Shown: positions 42,835 to 52,771, counted from the first letter of the stretch. The stretch: DNA of 64,000 bases from an uncultured Alphaproteobacteria bacterium (GCA_903837555.1 CAILUV010000022.1:43785-107784), one strand, 5' to 3'. Program-made: numbers and translations. The notes: generated by a model not told the origin, from the letters alone.

Positions 42835-45315
42835 ATGTCGCCGACGAACACGCGCAGTCTTTTGACCAAAGCCCTGACTTCGGTGGCGATCATCGCCCTG
42901 ACCGCAGTGATTGGCGTGCAGCTTCTGGGCAGCGCGACCGCCCAGAATGTTCCGCCCGCCACCAAGCCCTTGCCGTCTGCGCAGCCGGTCAGCGCCCCGA
43001 TGGGCGCAAACGCCACCACCGACGACCGCAAGAAGATGCTGGTCCAGTATTGCAGCGGTTGCCACAACGACAAGATGAAGACCGCCAACATGTCGGTTCT
43101 TCCGCTCGATGCCGCCAACCTGGACGCGCACAATCCAACCTGGGAAAAGATCCTGCGCCGCGTCGAGCTGGGCGAAATGCCGCCGCGCGGCATGAAGCGC
43201 CCGTCCAAGGAACAGCTCGCCGACTTCACCCACTGGCTGGAAGAGTCGCTCGACAAGATGGGCGCCGCCGCTCCCAATCCGGGCCGCGCCACCCTGCGCC
43301 GCATGAACCGCGCCGAATATGCCAATGCGGTGCGCGACCTGCTGGCCCTGGAAGTCGACATGAGCAAGGATCTGCCGGTCGACGACACAGGATATGGCTT
43401 CGACAATATCGCCGACATCCTCACCGTCTCGCCGACGCTGATGGACCGCTACATGAACACTGCGGGCAAGGTCGCGCGCCTGGCCACCGGCCAGACCTCG
43501 CACCGCGTGATCACCACCGATTACAAGCTCACCAGGGACCTGTTCGAAAACGCCTTCGGTGTGCCCGCCTATAACGAGCGCGCCAGCGACGACCTGCCGC
43601 TGGATTCGCGCGGCGGTGGCGCCTTCAAGTTCTACGCGCCGCATGACGCGACCTACGCGATCCAGATCTACCTGAATTCCGGCACCCAGACCGAGAATGA
43701 GATCGACGCCTACAACCGCTACGAAGTGAAAGTGCCGCTGAAGGCGGGCTTGCGCACCATCGGCGCGTCGTTCAGAAAGCAGCTTGCGCTGGACGAAAGC
43801 CTGCTGCCCAAGACCACCACTGGCCCGCGCCCCACCAAGCCCACCGGTCCTGCGCAGCAGCTTCCCATGGATGTGTGGGTCGATGGCGGCCGCGTGCAGA
43901 CCATCTCGGTGCCGTCCTACGCCAACGGCCCGGCCATGCAGCAGAATTTCTATCTGCGCGACGTGATGCAGATTTCGGTGGCCGGTCCCTATGACGTGGC
44001 CGGTCCGGGCGACACGCCCAGCCGCCGCAAGGTTTTCATCTGCCGCCCGGCCAACGCAGGTCAGGAAAATGCCTGCGCCACGCGCATCCTGACCGCGCTG
44101 ACCCGCCAGGCCTATCGCCGCCCGGTGACCAGCGCCGACATCAAGCCGCTGATGAAGCTGTATGCCGAAGGCCGCCAGGGTTCGGATTTCGATCATGGCA
44201 TCAGCGCCGCGCTGGAAGGCCTTCTGGTTTCGCCCAGCTTCCTGTTCATGCGCGAGCGTGATCCGGCCGGCAGCAAGCCCGGCACGGTCCACCGCATCAC
44301 CGATCTGGAACTGGCCAGCCGCCTGTCGCTGTTCCTGTGGAGCTCAAACCCCGACGAACAGTTGCTGCAGGTCGCCGAGAAGAAGCAGCTGAGCAAGCCC
44401 GCTATTCTCAAGCAGCAGATCGCGCGCATGCTGAACGATCCGAAAGCCAAGGCGCTGACCACCAACTTCGCCGGCCAGTGGCTGTACCTGCGCAAGCTGG
44501 AGCATCAGCGTCCCGACCGCCGCGTCTTCCCGAACTTCGACCAGCGCCTGCGCGCCGCGATGCTGACGGAAACCGAAATGTTCTTCGACGGCGTGGTCAA
44601 GGAAAACCGCAGCGTCGTCGACTTCCTCGACGCCGACTACACCTATCTGAACCAGCGCCTGGCCGAGCACTACAAGGTGCCGGGCGTCTATGGCACCACC
44701 TTCCGCAAGGTGAAGCTGGATCCCGCCAAGCGTCATGGCGGCCTGCTGAACCAGGCGTCGATCCTGACCGTGACCAGCTACAACAACCGCACCTCGGTCG
44801 TGCTGCGCGGCAAGTGGATCCTGGAGAACATCCTGGCCGCGCCGCCGCCGCCGCCGCCGCCGGACGTGCCGGACCTGGGCTCGACCACGAAGGGCAAGGC
44901 CCTGACCATCCGCGAGCAGATGCAGGCCCATGCCACCAATGCGGTCTGCGCCTCCTGCCACACCAAGATGGATCCGTTCGGCTTCAGCCTGGAGAATTAC
45001 GACGCGATCGGCGGCTGGCGTGACAAGGATGCCGGCAGATTGCTGGACGTCTCGGCCGTGTTGCCGGACGGCACCAAGTTCGAGGGCCCGGCGGGCCTGC
45101 AGAATGTGCTGCTGTCCCGCAAGGACCAGTTCGTCGAGGCCTTCACCGAACGCCTGATGACCTACGCGCTGGGCCGCGGCGTCGAAGCCTATGACATGCC
45201 AGCGGTGCGTATCGTGCGCGATACCGCCAAAGAGAACGACTACCGCATGCAGTCCATCATTCTTGCCATTGTTCAAAGCACCCCATTCGCCATGAGAAGG
45301 ACACCCGAGAAATGA
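42835..45315 (+). CDS. DUF1587/1595/1592/1588/1585 multidomain cytochrome c protein
   Basis: An 826-residue exported protein. The signal anchor is at residues 12-36, and the N-terminal heme site is CSGCH (Cys73). Then come LRRMNRAEYANAVRDLL (DUF1587, about 157-173), TRQAYRRPVTSADIKPL (DUF1595), LASRLSLFLWSSNPDEQLL (DUF1592), GGLLNQASILTVTSYNNRTS (DUF1588), a seven-proline run near 676, a second heme site CASCH (Cys705), and RLMTYALGRGVEAYD (DUF1585). This is the Planctomycetes-type PSD/PSCyt architecture, with no proven function. The stop overlaps the DUF1552 start as ATGA. A periplasmic redox role is inferred from the two hemes. Confidence 0.93.
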   Translation: MSPTNTRSLLTKALTSVAIIALTAVIGVQLLGSATAQNVPPATKPLPSAQPVSAPMGANATTDDRKKMLVQYCSGCHNDKMKTANMSVLPLDAANLDAHNPTWEKILRRVELGEMPPRGMKRPSKEQLADFTHWLEESLDKMGAAAPNPGRATLRRMNRAEYANAVRDLLALEVDMSKDLPVDDTGYGFDNIADILTVSPTLMDRYMNTAGKVARLATGQTSHRVITTDYKLTRDLFENAFGVPAYNERASDDLPLDSRGGGAFKFYAPHDATYAIQIYLNSGTQTENEIDAYNRYEVKVPLKAGLRTIGASFRKQLALDESLLPKTTTGPRPTKPTGPAQQLPMDVWVDGGRVQTISVPSYANGPAMQQNFYLRDVMQISVAGPYDVAGPGDTPSRRKVFICRPANAGQENACATRILTALTRQAYRRPVTSADIKPLMKLYAEGRQGSDFDHGISAALEGLLVSPSFLFMRERDPAGSKPGTVHRITDLELASRLSLFLWSSNPDEQLLQVAEKKQLSKPAILKQQIARMLNDPKAKALTTNFAGQWLYLRKLEHQRPDRRVFPNFDQRLRAAMLTETEMFFDGVVKENRSVVDFLDADYTYLNQRLAEHYKVPGVYGTTFRKVKLDPAKRHGGLLNQASILTVTSYNNRTSVVLRGKWILENILAAPPPPPPPDVPDLGSTTKGKALTIREQMQAHATNAVCASCHTKMDPFGFSLENYDAIGGWRDKDAGRLLDVSAVLPDGTKFEGPAGLQNVLLSRKDQFVEAFTERLMTYALGRGVEAYDMPAVRIVRDTAKENDYRMQSIILAIVQSTPFAMRRTPEK

Positions 45316-46655
45316 ACATCACCCGCAAGTCCATGAATCGCCGTACCCTCCTGCGTGGCACGGGCGCCGTGCTGGCGCTCCCGCTGATGGATGCCATGCT
45401 GCCCAGCAGCGCGTCCGCCGTCGAAGCCCAGCATGCCGCGCGCAAGCGCCTGCATGTCATCTACGCGCCCAACGGCATGCAGATGGAAAACTGGACGCCC
45501 ACCGCGACCGGCTCCAACTACGAGATCACGCCGATCCTCAAGCCGCTGGAACCCTACCGTTCCAAGTTCCAGGTCATTTCCGGCCTGGACCACTACCAGG
45601 CCGAAGCCCTGGGCGACGGCGCGGGCGACCATGGCCGTTGCTGCGGCACCTACCTGACCGGCGTGCATGTCAAGAAGACCGAAGGCGCCGACCTGACCAA
45701 CGGCATCTCGATGGACCAGGTCGTGGCCCAGCAGTTCGCCGAACTGACCCAGATCCCGTCGCTGGAAATGGGCCTGGAGCCCCCCAGCCTGGTGGGCAGC
45801 TGCGACACCGGCTATTCCTGCGCCTATACCAACACCCTGTCCTGGAGCAACGCGACCACCCCGCTGCCTGTCACCGTCAACCCGCGCGAAATCTTTGAGC
45901 GGCTGTTCGGCGATGGCGACAGCCTGGACGCCAAGACCCGCCTGATGCGCCTGAAGCGTCAGGCCTCGATCCTGGACTTCGTGGCCGATGACGCCCGCCG
46001 CCTGTCGGGCAACATGGGCGCCACCGACAAGCGCAAACTGGACGAGTATCTGACCTCGGTGCGTGACATCGAGCGCCGCATCCAGAAGATCGAACAGGGC
46101 GGCAATGACGTGGCGCTGCCCAACTATACCCGTCCCGCCGGCATCCCGGACAATTTCGCCGAGCATGCCCAGATGATGGTGGACCTGATGGTGCTGGCGG
46201 CCCAGGCCGACCTGACCCGCGTCAACACGCTGATGCTGGCGCGCGAAGTCAGCGGCCGTTCCTATCCGGAAATCGGCGTGCCGGACGCGCACCATCCGAT
46301 GAGCCACCACGGCAACGATCCGGAAAAGCTGGCAAAGCTGACCAAGATCAACACACTGCACATGGAACAGGTGGCCTACTACCTGAAGCGTATGAGCGAG
46401 ACCAAGGACGGCACCGGCACACTGCTGGACAACACGCTGCTGCTGGCCGGCGCCAGCCTGGCGGACCCCAACAAGCACAGCCACCGCGACCTGCCCACCA
46501 TCGTGGCGGGCGGCATGACCTCTGGCGGCCGCCATCACCGCGCCGCTGCTGGCACGCCCATGACCAACCTGATGCTGTCGATGATGGATCAGCTTGGCGT
46601 GAAGACCGAGAAGCTGGGCGACAGCACCGGCCGTCTCCAGGGTTATATGGCGTAA
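45312..46655 (+). CDS. DUF1552 protein, Tat-exported
   Basis: A 447-residue protein. MNRRTLLRGTGAVLALPLMD is a twin-arginine signal, followed by RKRLHVIYAPNGMQMENWTP, YRSKFQVISGLDHYQAE, DHGRCCGTYLTG, EMGLEPPSLVGSCDTGYSC and PMSHHGNDPEKLAKL, all typical of DUF1552. The family always travels with DUF1592-type cytochromes; it resembles alkaline-phosphatase/sulfatase-like DUF1501 proteins but no activity is known. The conserved His and Asp residues hint at a metal site. Tat export suggests a folded, cofactor-loaded protein. It is coupled to the upstream gene by ATGA, and 19 bases precede the ankyrin gene. Confidence 0.93.
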   Translation: MNITRKSMNRRTLLRGTGAVLALPLMDAMLPSSASAVEAQHAARKRLHVIYAPNGMQMENWTPTATGSNYEITPILKPLEPYRSKFQVISGLDHYQAEALGDGAGDHGRCCGTYLTGVHVKKTEGADLTNGISMDQVVAQQFAELTQIPSLEMGLEPPSLVGSCDTGYSCAYTNTLSWSNATTPLPVTVNPREIFERLFGDGDSLDAKTRLMRLKRQASILDFVADDARRLSGNMGATDKRKLDEYLTSVRDIERRIQKIEQGGNDVALPNYTRPAGIPDNFAEHAQMMVDLMVLAAQADLTRVNTLMLAREVSGRSYPEIGVPDAHHPMSHHGNDPEKLAKLTKINTLHMEQVAYYLKRMSETKDGTGTLLDNTLLLAGASLADPNKHSHRDLPTIVAGGMTSGGRHHRAAAGTPMTNLMLSMMDQLGVKTEKLGDSTGRLQGYMA

Positions 46656-46674
46656 GCAAACGGGCATGGGGCAC

Positions 46675-48147
46675 ATGAAGAAGGCATTTGGATTAGGCGT
46701 TTTGCTTCTGGGCGCCCTGCCGGCCGTTGGCTGGGCAGGCGTTCAGGAAGACCGGCTGGCGCAGGCTGTGAAAGGCAACGATCACGCCGCCATCAAGAAC
46801 GCGCTGGCCGCGCGCGCCAATCCCAACGCCCCGCTGGCGGACAATGCGACCGTCCTGGCCTGGGCGGTCGACCGCCAGGACGAACAGGCGGTCTCGATGC
46901 TGCTGGCGGCCGGCGCCAAGCCCAATGTGGTGGACATCAACGGCGCCTCGCCGCTGACCCTGGCCTGCGAAGGCGGTAACCCCGCCATCGTATCCAGCCT
47001 GCTGAATGCCGGCGCCGATGCCAAGGCGGCCCGCGCCGACGGCATCAGCGCGCTGGCGCTGTGCGCCGGCACCACCACGCCACAAACCGTGGCGGCGTTG
47101 ATTGCCAAGGGCGCGAATGTGAACGCCGCCGATGATGCGGGCCAGACCCCGCTGATGTGGGCGGCCGCCAAGGGCCGCGCGGACAACATCGCGGTGCTGG
47201 CCAAGAACGGCGCCAACGTGAACGCCGTGTCGAAGAAGGGCTGGACGCCGGTCTTCTTCGCGCTGCAGAGCCGCAACGCGCCGTCTTCGACCCTGCTGCT
47301 CAAGCTGGGCGCCGACACCAAGGCCGTGACGCCCGAAGGCACCACGGTGGTGCAGGCGGCCATGGTGATGAAGAACATTCCCTTCGCGATGGATGTGGTG
47401 AACCGCGGCGCCGACGCGAAGGCCCGTGATGCCCGCGGCTGGCAGATGATCCATGTCGCCGCCGCCAGCGGCGATGCCGATTTCATCAAGCTGGTCTTGT
47501 CCAAGGGTGGCGACGCCAAGTCGGTGACCGCGCCGCCGCCGGTGGCGCAGCAGAAAGGCGTCCTCTATGCCGCCATGCTGATCCAGAACGGTCCGAGTTG
47601 GAACGACAAGCCGGTGCAGGTCGCGGCCCTGGGCAGCGCCAATCCCAAGCCCATCAAGACCGACGCGGAAGGCGTGAAGCGCCGCCCACTGGAAGCCTTT
47701 GAGTATCTGCTGTCGCCGCCCGCGACGCCGACCCCGGCGCTGCTGCTGGCGGCGCAGTCCGGCTCGCTCCCGGCCATGCAAACCCTGATCGAAGCGGGTG
47801 CCGATCCCAAGGCCAAGGCCGCCGACGGCCTGACGCTGGCGCTGGCTGCGGCCCGCGGCGGCAACCTGGAAGCGCTGAAGTTCGCCGTCGAAAAGGATCC
47901 GGACATCCATGTCCTGGCCCAGGAAGGCCGCAGCATCATGCACATGGTGGTGGAGAACCGCACTTCGACCGAATATGAAGAGGTCATCACCTATCTGGCC
48001 GACAAGGGCGCGGCGCTGAACGTGGTGGACGAGCGCCGCGTTTCGCCGGGCAGCTTCGTCAACCGCGTCGGTCCGGAAAAGCTGCGGGTGTTCTACATCC
48101 AGCTTCTCAAGGACCGCAAAGTCGACACCAAGCGCGCGCCCGACTAG
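46675..48147 (+). CDS. exported ankyrin-repeat protein
   Basis: A 490-residue protein with a signal peptide (MKKAFGLGVLLLGALPAVGWA) and about ten ankyrin repeats in two blocks (roughly residues 25-275 and 345-475), for example GASPLTLACEGGNPAIVSSL and GQTPLMWAAAKGRADNIAVL. The segment between them, starting with APPPVAQQKGVLYA, departs from the repeat. I choose the ATG at 46675 because GGGG lies four bases upstream; an ATG at 46666 is in frame. As third gene of the DUF1592-DUF1552 operon it probably scaffolds or protects those periplasmic proteins. A terminator follows. Confidence 0.9.
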   Translation: MKKAFGLGVLLLGALPAVGWAGVQEDRLAQAVKGNDHAAIKNALAARANPNAPLADNATVLAWAVDRQDEQAVSMLLAAGAKPNVVDINGASPLTLACEGGNPAIVSSLLNAGADAKAARADGISALALCAGTTTPQTVAALIAKGANVNAADDAGQTPLMWAAAKGRADNIAVLAKNGANVNAVSKKGWTPVFFALQSRNAPSSTLLLKLGADTKAVTPEGTTVVQAAMVMKNIPFAMDVVNRGADAKARDARGWQMIHVAAASGDADFIKLVLSKGGDAKSVTAPPPVAQQKGVLYAAMLIQNGPSWNDKPVQVAALGSANPKPIKTDAEGVKRRPLEAFEYLLSPPATPTPALLLAAQSGSLPAMQTLIEAGADPKAKAADGLTLALAAARGGNLEALKFAVEKDPDIHVLAQEGRSIMHMVVENRTSTEYEEVITYLADKGAALNVVDERRVSPGSFVNRVGPEKLRVFYIQLLKDRKVDTKRAPD

Positions 48148-48168
48148 ATCGGCAAACACGCACGAATG

Positions 48169-48201
48169 AAAACGCCGCCGGCCATCACCGGCGGCGTTTT
48201 T
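48169..48201. terminator. bidirectional Rho-independent terminator
   Basis: AAAACGCCGCCGG (48169-48181) pairs with CCGGCGGCGTTTT (48188-48200) around a six-base loop, followed by T. It lies between the convergent ankyrin and amidohydrolase genes and has A/T runs on both sides, so it can serve both. Confidence 0.92.
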
Positions 48202-48203
48202 GT

Positions 48204-49703
48204 TTACCCCCGGGCGGTGTTGATATATCCGTAACGCAGGTTGCTGGGGTCAGGCCCTGCCGCTTCATAATCGCGCTTGAGGCTGGCGAACCGGTCGAGA
48301 CCCGCTTCCAGCCCGGCGCGCTTCTGGTTGATGCCGTACAGGCGGGCATTGTTGTCGCCGAATATCGCCGTCTTCACCGCGCCGCGCGCATCGCCCAGCG
48401 GCTTGAAGCCATACTTCTTCTGCATGTCCTCGGGAATTTCCAGGCGGCGCAGGCCTTCGATCTGCCATTGCGGCGAGCCGGTCCACAGCGCGTCGGTGCC
48501 CCACACCACCCGATCATGCCCCAGGCCCTTGATCAGCGTGCCCATGATCGCGGCGCAGACGCGCGGCTGCGACACCAGGGTGGCAGCGAATATCTGGCCC
48601 AGATCGCCATAGACATTGTTCACGCCGTGCCGCTGCGGAATGTCGGCCAGATCGCTGACCCATTCCAGTCGCCCGGTGCGCTCGAATTCGGCCAGCGAGC
48701 GCTCGGTGCTCTCATTGCGGAAGGCGGAGTGATAGATGATGAAATTGAGCTGGGGCCAGTCCTTGGCCGCCTTGGCCACGTCAGAAACATCGGCATAGGC
48801 TTCCAGCTTGGGGAAGCGCTTGGCGGTTGCTTCGGTATAAAGCCCCTTGTGGACGCAGACATTCTTGATGCCTGCCTTCACCATCTTCTCATAGCCCCGA
48901 TAGGTGACTTTCTCGTCGTCCATCCGCCAGGGATAGACACTGAGGTCCTTGTGGGTGTTGTCGCCCACCGTATAGCCCTTGGCCGATTCCGGCTTCAGCG
49001 CCAGCGCCGCATCCAGATCATCCAGCCAGCCCGGACGGCCCGGCGTGAAGATGCAATGCGCCATCAACCGGCGGCTGCCGGCCTCCTTGTTCACCCGCGC
49101 GCGGGCATCGACCATCTGCTGGTTGGTGAGAAACCAGTCGGCGGGAATTTCCGACGGGGCCGATGAGATGAGTGCGATCTTGGTATCGCTGTCGAGGAAC
49201 ATCTCCTTCTTGTAGTTCTCGAACTTCAGATCCTCGATAGTCTGTTCTTTTTCGGCCAGCGCCTTGTTCCAGCCCTGCTTGCCCACAGCCGTGCGCATGG
49301 CGACGAAGCCGGTCAGGCGGGTGTCGTCGCGCAGGAAATGCGTGTGCATGTCCATGATGAACTGGTCTTTGAGACCGTCGGCGCGGGCCTTGGCTTGCTC
49401 AGGCGTAGCCGCTTCCTGGGCATGAGCCTCAAACAGCCCGCCATAGACCTGGTTCATCGCCACGAAGGCCACCGCCATGCCGGACGCGGTCTGGAAAAAG
49501 CGACGGCGGTCCAGCCCGGACTTTCTGCCCAGTTCGTCGGCCATCGCCAGCATGCGGGCCTCGACCTCGCGCTGCTTTTCATTCTGCGGCGGAGGGTAAT
49601 ATTCGTCGCTGGACACCGCCTGGGTGGGAATGGGGGTGCGGTGCGGGCAAAGCTCCGACGGCGTCAGGGCCGCCAATTGTTCATCGCTGAGCATTCCGGT
49701 CAT
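48204..49703 (-). CDS. exported amidohydrolase with an internal Tat-type signal
   Basis: A 499-residue metal-dependent hydrolase (amidohydrolase-2 group). IMDMHTHFLRDD (about 115-126) supplies the first metal pair, then VCVHKGLY, NFIIYHSAF and VVWGTDALWTGSP, whose Asp is the catalytic candidate. DRRRFFQTASGMAVAFVAM at about residues 65-83 is a twin-arginine-like signal ending in AHAQE, preceded by about 64 charged residues, unusually far from the start. No in-frame start closer to the signal has a good ribosome site. It is convergent with the ankyrin gene. Substrate unknown. Confidence 0.85.
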   Translation of the reverse strand: MTGMLSDEQLAALTPSELCPHRTPIPTQAVSSDEYYPPPQNEKQREVEARMLAMADELGRKSGLDRRRFFQTASGMAVAFVAMNQVYGGLFEAHAQEAATPEQAKARADGLKDQFIMDMHTHFLRDDTRLTGFVAMRTAVGKQGWNKALAEKEQTIEDLKFENYKKEMFLDSDTKIALISSAPSEIPADWFLTNQQMVDARARVNKEAGSRRLMAHCIFTPGRPGWLDDLDAALALKPESAKGYTVGDNTHKDLSVYPWRMDDEKVTYRGYEKMVKAGIKNVCVHKGLYTEATAKRFPKLEAYADVSDVAKAAKDWPQLNFIIYHSAFRNESTERSLAEFERTGRLEWVSDLADIPQRHGVNNVYGDLGQIFAATLVSQPRVCAAIMGTLIKGLGHDRVVWGTDALWTGSPQWQIEGLRRLEIPEDMQKKYGFKPLGDARGAVKTAIFGDNNARLYGINQKRAGLEAGLDRFASLKRDYEAAGPDPSNLRYGYINTARG

Positions 49704-49901
49704 GGCTTGCGATCCCTTGGCTTTTATTGAGGCTCACATACCGGACGTGTTGGAAAATCGCGCCGCGATAGGTGCCAACCCGCGCCAGCCTAGCAAATCC
49801 ATGAGGGCATAAAAGGGGCGGCGGGGCTGTATTATTTCGACCACAAATGCCTGGTCTGCCTCATACTGCGCCCGTCGCGGTGACGGTGCGGGGATTATCG
49901 A

Positions 49902-51251
49902 ATGGCAGAGCTCAAGCGTACCATCGGCACCGGCCAACTGATGCTGTACGGCGTCGGCTCGATGATGGGCGCAGGCATTTACGGCCTGGTCGGCAAGGGC
50001 GCCGGCATCATGGGCGGTGCGGTCTGGATGGCTTTCCTGCTGGCCATGGGCGCGGCGCTGCTGACCGGTCTGTCCTATGCCTCCATCGCCTCGCGTTACC
50101 CACGGGCGGCGGGCGCCGCCTACGCCACGCACCGCGCCTTCAACCAGCCTTGGCTGAGCTATCTGGTGGGGCTGACGGTGGTGGCATCGGGCATCGCCTC
50201 GATCTCCGCCGGGTCCAAGGTGATCGCGGTCAATCTGAACTCGCTGTTCGGCTTCAGCACCGGCGTGACGGTGGTGGGCGCGCCGCTGGAGATCGTGCTG
50301 CTGGCGATCGGCTTCATGCTGGTGGTGGCGGGCATCGTCTATCGCGGCATATCGGAATCGCTGTGGGCCAACGCGGCCTGCACCTTGGTGGAAATCTCCG
50401 GCCTGCTGCTGGTGGTGGCGGTGGGCATCCGCTATTGGGGCGGCGCCGACCTGATGGAGGTGGCGACCAGCCCGTCCAATCCCGAAGGCGCGCTGACCGC
50501 TGCGCTGCTGCTGCAGGGCGCGATCCTCACTTTCTTCTCCTTCATCGGCTTTGAAGACATGCTGAATGTCGCCGAAGAGGTTAAAGAGCCCGAACGCAGC
50601 ATCCCCATTGCCCTGATCGGGGCCATGCTGATCACGTCACTTATATATATAGCGGTGTCGATCACGGCGGTTTCCGTGGTGCCGTGGCAGGAACTGGCTA
50701 CCGCGCCCGGCCCCTTGCGGGCGGTGATCGAACGGGCCGCACCCTGGTTTCCGGCGGTCGGCTTCACCTTCATCACCATCGCTGCCGTGGCCAACACCGC
50801 GCTGGTCAACACCATCATGGGCTCGCGCATGCTCTACGGCCTGTCGCGCCAGGGCCTGCTGCCCAAGGTGCTGGGCACGGTCCACAAATCCCGCCGCACG
50901 CCCCATGTCGCCGTGCTGGTGATTTTCAGCATCGTTGCCGCCCTCCAGTTCTCAGGGGACATTGCCCAGCTTGCGGGCGCAACCGTCCTGCTGCTGCTGC
51001 TGGTGTTCGTCATCGTCAATGGCGCGTTGATCGTCTTGAAGCGCCGTGAGGGCGACGTTCGCGGCAGCTTCAATGCCCCCATCATCATCCCGGTGCTGGG
51101 CGCCGCCCTGTGCCTGGTCATGATCGGCGGGCAGATGCTGCAGAATGACTGGCGCCCCCCGGCCATTGCAGGGGGGCTTATCTTGCTGATCCTGGCGACC
51201 TATGTGCTGGGCCGCAGGGGCAAATATGTGGTCCCCAAAGCGCCCGACTGA
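49902..51251 (+). CDS. APC-family amino acid permease
   Basis: A 449-residue, 12-helix permease. MMGAGIYGLVGKGAGIMG in helix 1 is the unwound substrate-binding stretch of the amino acid-polyamine-organocation family. FFSFIGFEDMLNVAEEVKEPERSIP (quoted in part: GFEDMLNVAEEVKEPERS) between helices 6 and 7 is equally typical. It probably imports a neutral or cationic amino acid. A second, distantly similar permease begins 179 bases downstream on the same strand. Confidence 0.93.
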   Translation: MAELKRTIGTGQLMLYGVGSMMGAGIYGLVGKGAGIMGGAVWMAFLLAMGAALLTGLSYASIASRYPRAAGAAYATHRAFNQPWLSYLVGLTVVASGIASISAGSKVIAVNLNSLFGFSTGVTVVGAPLEIVLLAIGFMLVVAGIVYRGISESLWANAACTLVEISGLLLVVAVGIRYWGGADLMEVATSPSNPEGALTAALLLQGAILTFFSFIGFEDMLNVAEEVKEPERSIPIALIGAMLITSLIYIAVSITAVSVVPWQELATAPGPLRAVIERAAPWFPAVGFTFITIAAVANTALVNTIMGSRMLYGLSRQGLLPKVLGTVHKSRRTPHVAVLVIFSIVAALQFSGDIAQLAGATVLLLLLVFVIVNGALIVLKRREGDVRGSFNAPIIIPVLGAALCLVMIGGQMLQNDWRPPAIAGGLILLILATYVLGRRGKYVVPKAPD

Positions 51252-51430
51252 CGCCCGGCTGACAACCTGTCCGGCGGCTTTTTGAAGACGGAGGCGCTTT
51301 GACAGAGCCCCCGGTGATCGGCACAATTCCGCGTGGACGTCACATTTTGCGGCCAAAATGCACACGCTCGACCGCACCGGCTTTCGTCTGATTGGCCGCG
51401 TCAACGAGTAGGCCATCAGGGAAGGAAACC

Positions 51431-52771
51431 ATGCATAACGATACCGCCGCGCCGCGCGAGACCTTGTCGCTCGCCGATGGCCTGGTGATGGTGATCGGCA
51501 TGGTGGTGGGCATCGGCGTCTTCGCCACGCCGTCGCTGGTGGCCCAGTTTTCAGGCAGCAGTTTCAATTATCTGGCGCTGTGGCTGGTGGGTGGCTTCCT
51601 CACCCTGGTCGGCGCGCTTTGCTATGCCGAGATCGCCACCGCCCATCCCCATGCCGGCGGCGAGTATCACTTCCTGTCCCGCGCCTATGGCCGGGGCGTG
51701 GCGCTGATGTTCGCCTGGGCGCGCTGCACCGTGATCCAGACCGGCGCCATTGCGCTGGTGGCCTTCGTCTATGGCGACTATGCCCAGTCCATCGTGCCGC
51801 TGGGCGCGTACGGGCCCGCCATTCATGCCGCCATCATCATTGCCGTCTTCACCGGCATCAACATGGCCGGCACGGCGCAGGGCAAGCTGGCACAAAAGAT
51901 TTTTACCAGCATGGACATCGTCGCCCTTTTGGCCCTGATCGTGGCGGGCATCGTGGTGGCGCTGTCGGGCACGGCGGCCGTGGCGACGCCTGCTGCTGCC
52001 GCCGCCGGCGGCGGCCCCACCCTTCTGGGGCTCGCGATGGTCTTCGTACTGCTCACCTATGGCGGCTGGAACGAGGCGGCGTATATTTCGGCGGAACTGC
52101 GCGACGGCAAGCGCAACATCGTGCGGGTTCTGGTGCTGAGCATCCTCGCCGTCACCCTGCTCTATTTCCTGGTCGCTTGGACGTATCTGTACGTGCTGGG
52201 TTTCGACGGGGTGAAAAATTCCAGCACCATCGCCGCCGATGTCATGCGCACTGCCTTTGGCCCTGCCGGCGCCACGCTGATCGCCATCTTTGTCTGCGGC
52301 GCGGCCATCAGCACCCTGAACGCCACCATCTTCACCGGCGCGCGGGTCTATTACGCGCTGGGCCGCGATCTGCCGGGGCTGAAATTCTTCGGCATCTGGG
52401 ACGCCAGGGGAGAAAACCCGGCCAATGCCTTCGCACTGCAAGGTGTTATCGCCCTGGCGCTGGTGGTGCTGGGCGCCTTCACCCGCGACGGCTTCAAGAC
52501 CATGGTGGAATATACCTCGCCGGTCTTCTGGTTCTTCATGATCCTGGTCGGCATCTCGCTGTTCATCTTCCGCCGCCGCGAGCCCGACCGCATCCTGGGA
52601 TATCGCGTGCCGCTCTATCCCGTCACGCCCATCATCTTCGTCCTCACCTGCATCTACCTGCTCTATTCCAGCCTGGAATATACCGGCATCGGCGCCCTGG
52701 TGGGCGTGGGCGTGCTGGTGGCCGGAACGCCGCTGTTGCTGCTGAGCCGCAAGACCGCAGCGGCGGAATGA
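51431..52771 (+). CDS. APC-family amino acid permease, second copy
   Basis: A 446-residue permease. GMVVGIGVFATPSLVAQFSG marks helix 1, YAEIATAHPHAGGEYHFLSRAYG the helix 2-3 region (quoted in part: HPHAGGEYHFLSRAYG), and LTYGGWNEAAYISAELRDGKR the conserved loop after helix 6. It resembles LAT-type exchangers more than its neighbour does, so the two are different subfamilies and not a recent duplication. The ATG at 51431 is supported by GGAAGGA. The methyltransferase gene follows after 42 bases. Confidence 0.92.
   Translation: MHNDTAAPRETLSLADGLVMVIGMVVGIGVFATPSLVAQFSGSSFNYLALWLVGGFLTLVGALCYAEIATAHPHAGGEYHFLSRAYGRGVALMFAWARCTVIQTGAIALVAFVYGDYAQSIVPLGAYGPAIHAAIIIAVFTGINMAGTAQGKLAQKIFTSMDIVALLALIVAGIVVALSGTAAVATPAAAAAGGGPTLLGLAMVFVLLTYGGWNEAAYISAELRDGKRNIVRVLVLSILAVTLLYFLVAWTYLYVLGFDGVKNSSTIAADVMRTAFGPAGATLIAIFVCGAAISTLNATIFTGARVYYALGRDLPGLKFFGIWDARGENPANAFALQGVIALALVVLGAFTRDGFKTMVEYTSPVFWFFMILVGISLFIFRRREPDRILGYRVPLYPVTPIIFVLTCIYLLYSSLEYTGIGALVGVGVLVAGTPLLLLSRKTAAAE

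Noticed and set aside
44839..44862. CCG triplet repeat as a microsatellite or phase-variable tract
   Set aside because: It encodes a seven-proline run in the DUF1592-type protein just before the second heme domain. Whole triplets cannot shift the frame, and a proline linker is a sufficient explanation.
51252..51430. Hairpin after the first amino-acid permease
   Set aside because: A GC-rich stem before CTTTTTG can be drawn, but it needs bulges and the T-run is short; I did not list it as a terminator.
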